Shown piece after piece: positions 60,875 through 64,000 of a stretch of DNA of 64,000 bases. Numbering within the stretch: position 1 is the stretch's first letter; each line of letters opens with the position of its first letter. This DNA comes from JBAXXL01 sp037127915 (GTDB taxonomy: Bacteria > Bacteroidota > Ignavibacteria > Kapaibacteriales > UBA2268), in NCBI GenBank assembly GCA_037127915.1, contig JBAXXL010000017.1:1-64000 (forward strand). The letters are read 5' to 3'. The position numbers were made by a program, and so were the translations under genes. The notes under the pieces are model-generated. The model did not search any database. It was not told the DNA's origin and saw nothing but the letters and a program-made list of their open reading frames with translations.

Positions 60875-61924
60875 TTAGTTAAACATAATACTTGTATCCC
60901 AATCAGTTAGTTTTTTCAAACTATCCAAAGTACCAAATACCAATAATTTATCACCCCTCAGGATTTTAAAATTTGGTTGTGGATTTAATATTGCATCACC
61001 TTCACGTAATACAGCTAATACGGTAACACCTGTAGCTTTTCTAAAATCCAAATCGTGAAGAGATTTATTGAATAAAGGACAATTATTGGGCAAATCTATT
61101 GTTTCCATTGCTAAATTTGGTACATTTGACCCAATATTTGTTTCTAGGAAATCAATAACATTTTTATTTAAAACCATATTTGCCATACGCTGACCACCAG
61201 CATTATATGGATTTACTGTTCTATTTGCTCCTGCTTTAATCAGTTTAGCAATATTTTTATCACTGCTTGAACGGGCTACTATATAAATATTGGAATTCAA
61301 TTCTCTTGCTGTAAGAGCAACAAAAATCGATACAGCTGGATCAGCGGCTGTTATTATTAAACCATCGGCGTGTTTTATACCGGCTAATTCTAATACTGCT
61401 TCATCAGTAGCATCTCCTTCAATATAAAAACAATTCGGATTGCTCTCGTCAATAATTTTTTGACTAAAATCGTGGTCTATGCAAACAACTTTTTGATCAT
61501 TTTTTAATAATTGTATTATCGTCAATCTACCGACATTACCGTGACCAACAACAATTATATGATCAGAGATTTTTTCGAGTACCTGTTTCATCTTTTTTTT
61601 CCCGCGATTATTAAACAAATTCACAATAACTAAATTTTCCATCAATGAACCTAGGATATAAAACAAGCTTCCTATTCCAACAAGAGCAATAAACATAGTA
61701 AATATCTTACCAGCGGCATCCAATGGGTAAACTTCACTATAACCGATAGTCGCTACAGTAATGAATGTCATATAAAAAGCATCTAAAATTGTCGCCGATG
61801 AGTCGTGCCATAGAATCGAGTATCCAATAACACCTACAACCATAACAATCGCTAATAAAATAAACGGATAAATCGGTCTATTTAATTTTAGTTCATTCCC
61901 GGTAGTCTGTGTTTTGAATATCAT
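60875..61924 (-). CDS. Two-TM potassium channel with RCK (TrkA-N/TrkA-C) domains
   Basis: 349 residues. Two membrane helices (about 19-38 and 74-100) flank a pore loop, TVATIGYSE (57-64). An RCK N-domain follows, with the nucleotide-binding GHGNVG (127-132) and the acidic end of the second strand (CIDHD). A TrkA-C domain lies at about 265-345 (LDFRKATGVTVLAV, LRGDKLLVFGT). The architecture is that of MthK/Kch-type ligand-gated channels. The selectivity filter reads GYS where GYG is usual, so ion selectivity may differ. It is the first gene of a two-gene unit with cydA, an unusual pairing that may link membrane potential to respiration; this is inference. Confidence 0.88.
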   Translation of the reverse strand: MIFKTQTTGNELKLNRPIYPFILLAIVMVVGVIGYSILWHDSSATILDAFYMTFITVATIGYSEVYPLDAAGKIFTMFIALVGIGSLFYILGSLMENLVIVNLFNNRGKKKMKQVLEKISDHIIVVGHGNVGRLTIIQLLKNDQKVVCIDHDFSQKIIDESNPNCFYIEGDATDEAVLELAGIKHADGLIITAADPAVSIFVALTARELNSNIYIVARSSSDKNIAKLIKAGANRTVNPYNAGGQRMANMVLNKNVIDFLETNIGSNVPNLAMETIDLPNNCPLFNKSLHDLDFRKATGVTVLAVLREGDAILNPQPNFKILRGDKLLVFGTLDSLKKLTDWDTSIMFN

Positions 61925-62018
61925 TTCACAAATGGTTAATTAATAATTCAATATTTATTTTCAAATAACGTCTTTGAGTTTTATTAATTGTTTTAATTTT
62001 TATAAATCGGAGTTAATT

Positions 62019-62342
62019 ATGGCTCAACCACTGCACATAACAGATGCAACTTTCGAAACAGAAGTTCTTAAATCAGATATACCGGTAATACTAGACTTTT
62101 GGGCGATATGGTGCGGTCCTTGTATGGCACTATCCCCAACTATGGATGCTTTAGCAAACGAATTTGATGGAAAAATCAAAGTATGTAAAATGGATGTCGA
62201 TAAAAACCGCAATATCCCTATGGAATATGGTATTCGGTCCATTCCTGCTCTTTTACTTTTCAAGGGTGGCGAGTTAGTTGATACGATTATTGGTGCTGTA
62301 CCAAAAGCACAAATTCACAGTCGCTTAACTGACCTAATATAA
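62019..62342 (+). CDS. trxA: Thioredoxin
   Basis: 107 residues from the ATG at 62019, preceded by GGAG; an upstream in-frame start at 61974 adds residues without a ribosome-binding site. Cytosolic disulfide reductase of the thioredoxin fold. Active site WCGPC at 31-35; DFWAIWCGPCMALSPTMD and the cis-proline segment GIRSIPALLLFKGGE are intact. It has no signal peptide. A bamD-type gene follows 82 bp downstream on the same strand, probably separately initiated. Confidence 0.95.
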   Translation: MAQPLHITDATFETEVLKSDIPVILDFWAIWCGPCMALSPTMDALANEFDGKIKVCKMDVDKNRNIPMEYGIRSIPALLLFKGGELVDTIIGAVPKAQIHSRLTDLI

Positions 62343-62424
62343 TCTTAATGAACTATATATGCGGCTTACTGAATTAGTCAGCCGCATTTCTTTTTTTTAA
62401 TAAATTTTATTTGATTAATTCGAA

Positions 62425-63195
62425 ATGAAAAAAATAATAATATTCAGCATTTTATCCGCTATTTTTCTTGTATCTTGTAAAACTCCGGATTATAAATTAC
62501 TAACTACCGCAAAAAGTGTTTTTGAAACCGGTAAAAAACTGTATAAAGAAAAAGACTACTTGGAAGCCCAAAGCCTTTTTGAAAAAATCAAACTTCAGTT
62601 TCCTGCTAGTATTTATTCAGATAGTTCGCAATACTACTTAGGTGAAATTTATTTCTCTCGTAAAGAATATATTCTTGCTGCTTATTCATATAGCCTTTTG
62701 GAAAGAAATTATCCTGCAAGTTTGTTAAGAAAAGATGCCAGATATAAAAACGCCTTATGTTATTATAAATTATCTCCTGATTTCGACAGAGACCAAGAGT
62801 ATACCAAAAAAGCAATTGATTTATTCAATAATTTTAAGGAATTACATCCCGGCGACTCATTGTTTTTTGATGCGCAAAAAAAAGTTTCTGAATTGACAAA
62901 GAAATTAGCTCAAAAAGATTTCGCTACCGCAGAATTATATGCTAAAATCGAAGAACCGAAAGCGGCTATAATTTACTATAACTCAATTATTGAAAACTAT
63001 GTTGACTCTGAATATTTTGAACAAGCTTTTACCGGAAAAATCAAATCACAAATCCTTATGGAAAGTTTTGAAAAAGCCCGCTCAACAATAGATTTATATA
63101 AAAAGCGATTTCCGGAAAACGCAAATCGCTCTGATATAAAAGAATTTGAAAGATTGATTGCTACCGGAATAAATCCACCTCAACAATCAAAATAA
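62425..63195 (+). CDS. bamD: Outer membrane assembly lipoprotein BamD
   Basis: 256 residues. Lipoprotein signal with lipobox LVSC (Cys18), then a string of TPR-like helical repeats: TAKSVFETGKKLYKEKDYLEAQSLFEKI (given by its start TAKSVFETG and end SLFEKI), YYLGEIYFSRKEYILAAYSY, ERNYPAS, and RKDARYKNALCYYKLS. The Y(x)LP-type end of repeats and the DRDQEYTKKAIDLFNNF segment match BamD/YfiO. It works with BamA in inserting outer-membrane beta-barrels. This fits a diderm with many exported proteins. It converges on the OmpA-like gene with four bases between. Confidence 0.85.
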   Translation: MKKIIIFSILSAIFLVSCKTPDYKLLTTAKSVFETGKKLYKEKDYLEAQSLFEKIKLQFPASIYSDSSQYYLGEIYFSRKEYILAAYSYSLLERNYPASLLRKDARYKNALCYYKLSPDFDRDQEYTKKAIDLFNNFKELHPGDSLFFDAQKKVSELTKKLAQKDFATAELYAKIEEPKAAIIYYNSIIENYVDSEYFEQAFTGKIKSQILMESFEKARSTIDLYKKRFPENANRSDIKEFERLIATGINPPQQSK

Positions 63196-63198
63196 ACA

Positions 63199-64000
63199 TT
63201 ATTCTATTTCTACATAAACTCCTCTACTTAAGACTCGGTCAAAAGCAGATTTTGGAGTATTATTTGTTTTGAATATTTTTTCTACTTTATTGGCATCAAT
63301 TCCCAGATAGTCAATAGCACTATTCATCCTTCTGTGCGCCAATTCATCATTATATGTTTGCTCACCCAAATCGTCAGTAGTAGCAATTAAATACACTTTT
63401 TTGCCTTGAGCTAATGCGTTAATAACCTTGGCTTTTGCCGTTTGGTTAACGCTAAAGAAGTTTGCCTTATCAAACCTGGAATAACCGACAACTATAAGTT
63501 CTCTTCTACCTTCAGCTACTGCTGAATTGGTGTATTTCTTCAAGTAAGTTGGGTGGAATATCAATTCTCGCTCGGTTTTGACTGATATCTTATCATTATC
63601 CGTTGCAGTAGCGTACACAGTGAGCTTTTCATCGGCATATTGTCCATCTTTATTGGTACCCAGAAAACTATCGTCTATGAAGAGTTCTACACCATTACTA
63701 CCGAAATCCGCAAAAGCATTACTTTTTACCGGTGAAAATACTGTTCCGACAAATTCTTTGATTCCGGCTTCGCTTTCGATTTTGGGCTCAATTTTCAAAG
63801 TGATTTTTTTAACTTCTACCTTAACATCTTTAATCGCTTTAGTTTGAATTAATTTTTCCTTATCCGAAGTTTCTAATATTAACAATCTGCTTTCGTCCGC
63901 TAATTCAGTATATTTAAAGTCTTCGCTAATTATATGATTCTCTAATTTGATTCTTTTACTGTCTATACCATTTTGATTAAGCATAGCCACAACATTTTGG
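63199..64000 (-). CDS. OmpA-like protein, C-terminal part (5' end off window)
   Basis: About 267 codons visible; the frame runs past base 64000, so the ATG at 63990 is internal. The first residues (VVAMLNQNGIDSKRIKLENH, DESRLLILET) look like the end of one OmpA-type domain. After a beta-rich linker comes a second one: AEGRRELIVVGYSRFD, QTAKAKVINALAQGKKVYLIATTDD, YNDELAHRRMNSAIDYLGID. OmpA-type domains bind peptidoglycan, so the protein probably tethers the outer membrane or a surface structure to the cell wall. The residues that normally contact diaminopimelate are not all evident, so binding is uncertain. Confidence 0.78.
   Translation of the reverse strand, partial: QNVVAMLNQNGIDSKRIKLENHIISEDFKYTELADESRLLILETSDKEKLIQTKAIKDVKVEVKKITLKIEPKIESEAGIKEFVGTVFSPVKSNAFADFGSNGVELFIDDSFLGTNKDGQYADEKLTVYATATDNDKISVKTERELIFHPTYLKKYTNSAVAEGRRELIVVGYSRFDKANFFSVNQTAKAKVINALAQGKKVYLIATTDDLGEQTYNDELAHRRMNSAIDYLGIDANKVEKIFKTNNTPKSAFDRVLSRGVYVEIE

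Overview
The window is AT-rich DNA from a Bacteroidota/Chlorobi-group bacterium (FCB superphylum; an Ignavibacteria- or Kapabacteria-like lineage is my best guess). Reasons: several secreted proteins end in type IX secretion (T9SS) type-A sorting domains; there are many Fibrobacter-type major paralogous (FISUMP) domains; several promoters have the Bacteroidota form TTTG-N20/21-TAnnTTTG; and EF-G is of the mitochondrial/spd EFG1 type. No tRNA, rRNA, CRISPR array, reverse transcriptase or phage structural module was seen.

Region 1 (1-22.3 kb, all minus strand) is an array of ten secreted or lipid-anchored proteins. Eight share one scaffold: signal peptide, von Willebrand A (VWA) domain, Ig-like ASH-type region, Kre9-like beta domain. 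The C-terminal module is interchangeable: FISUMP in six, an FGE-sulfatase/C-type-lectin-like domain in one, WD40 plus ASH plus T9SS domain in the one that runs off the left edge. The other two members carry only ASH plus T9SS, or IPT/TIG plus FISUMP behind a lipobox. A further relative at 43.4-47.2 kb joins VWA, FISUMP, ASH, fibronectin-III-like repeats and a T9SS domain. This expanding modular family is the most unusual content of the window.

Region 2 (22.3-31.9 kb) holds fusA, a small lipoprotein, a tandem pair of KimA-like APC permeases duplicated together with their downstream spacer, and rocD. Region 3 (31.9-34.4 kb) is an accessory patch: an intact IS3-family element with a frameshift site and a hairpin before orfA, a BRO-N protein and a possible gene remnant. 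Region 4 (34.6-37.4 kb) has a cyclic-2,3-diphosphoglycerate-synthetase-like P-loop protein and pyrBI.

Region 5 (37.6-50.4 kb) has two RCC1 propeller proteins with T9SS tails (14 and 7 repeats), an unrecognised exported protein flanked by 74-bp direct repeats, the large VWA/FISUMP protein, a divergent FolD and a BNR/sortilin-like T9SS protein. Region 6 (50.5-59.4 kb) has prmC, a leucine-rich-repeat protein, a SIMPL-domain pair with a 257-bp identical tract, rpmB, three tandem YD-like repeat proteins and a duplicated lipoprotein pair. Region 7 (59.5-64 kb) has a potassium channel-cydA pair without an adjacent cydB, trxA, bamD and the C-terminal part of an OmpA-like protein.

Recent local duplication is a recurring theme: permeases, SIMPL proteins, lipoproteins, YD proteins, RCC1 proteins and the VWA array. 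Spacers carry several recurrent short palindromes and period-7 or period-9 tandem repeats.
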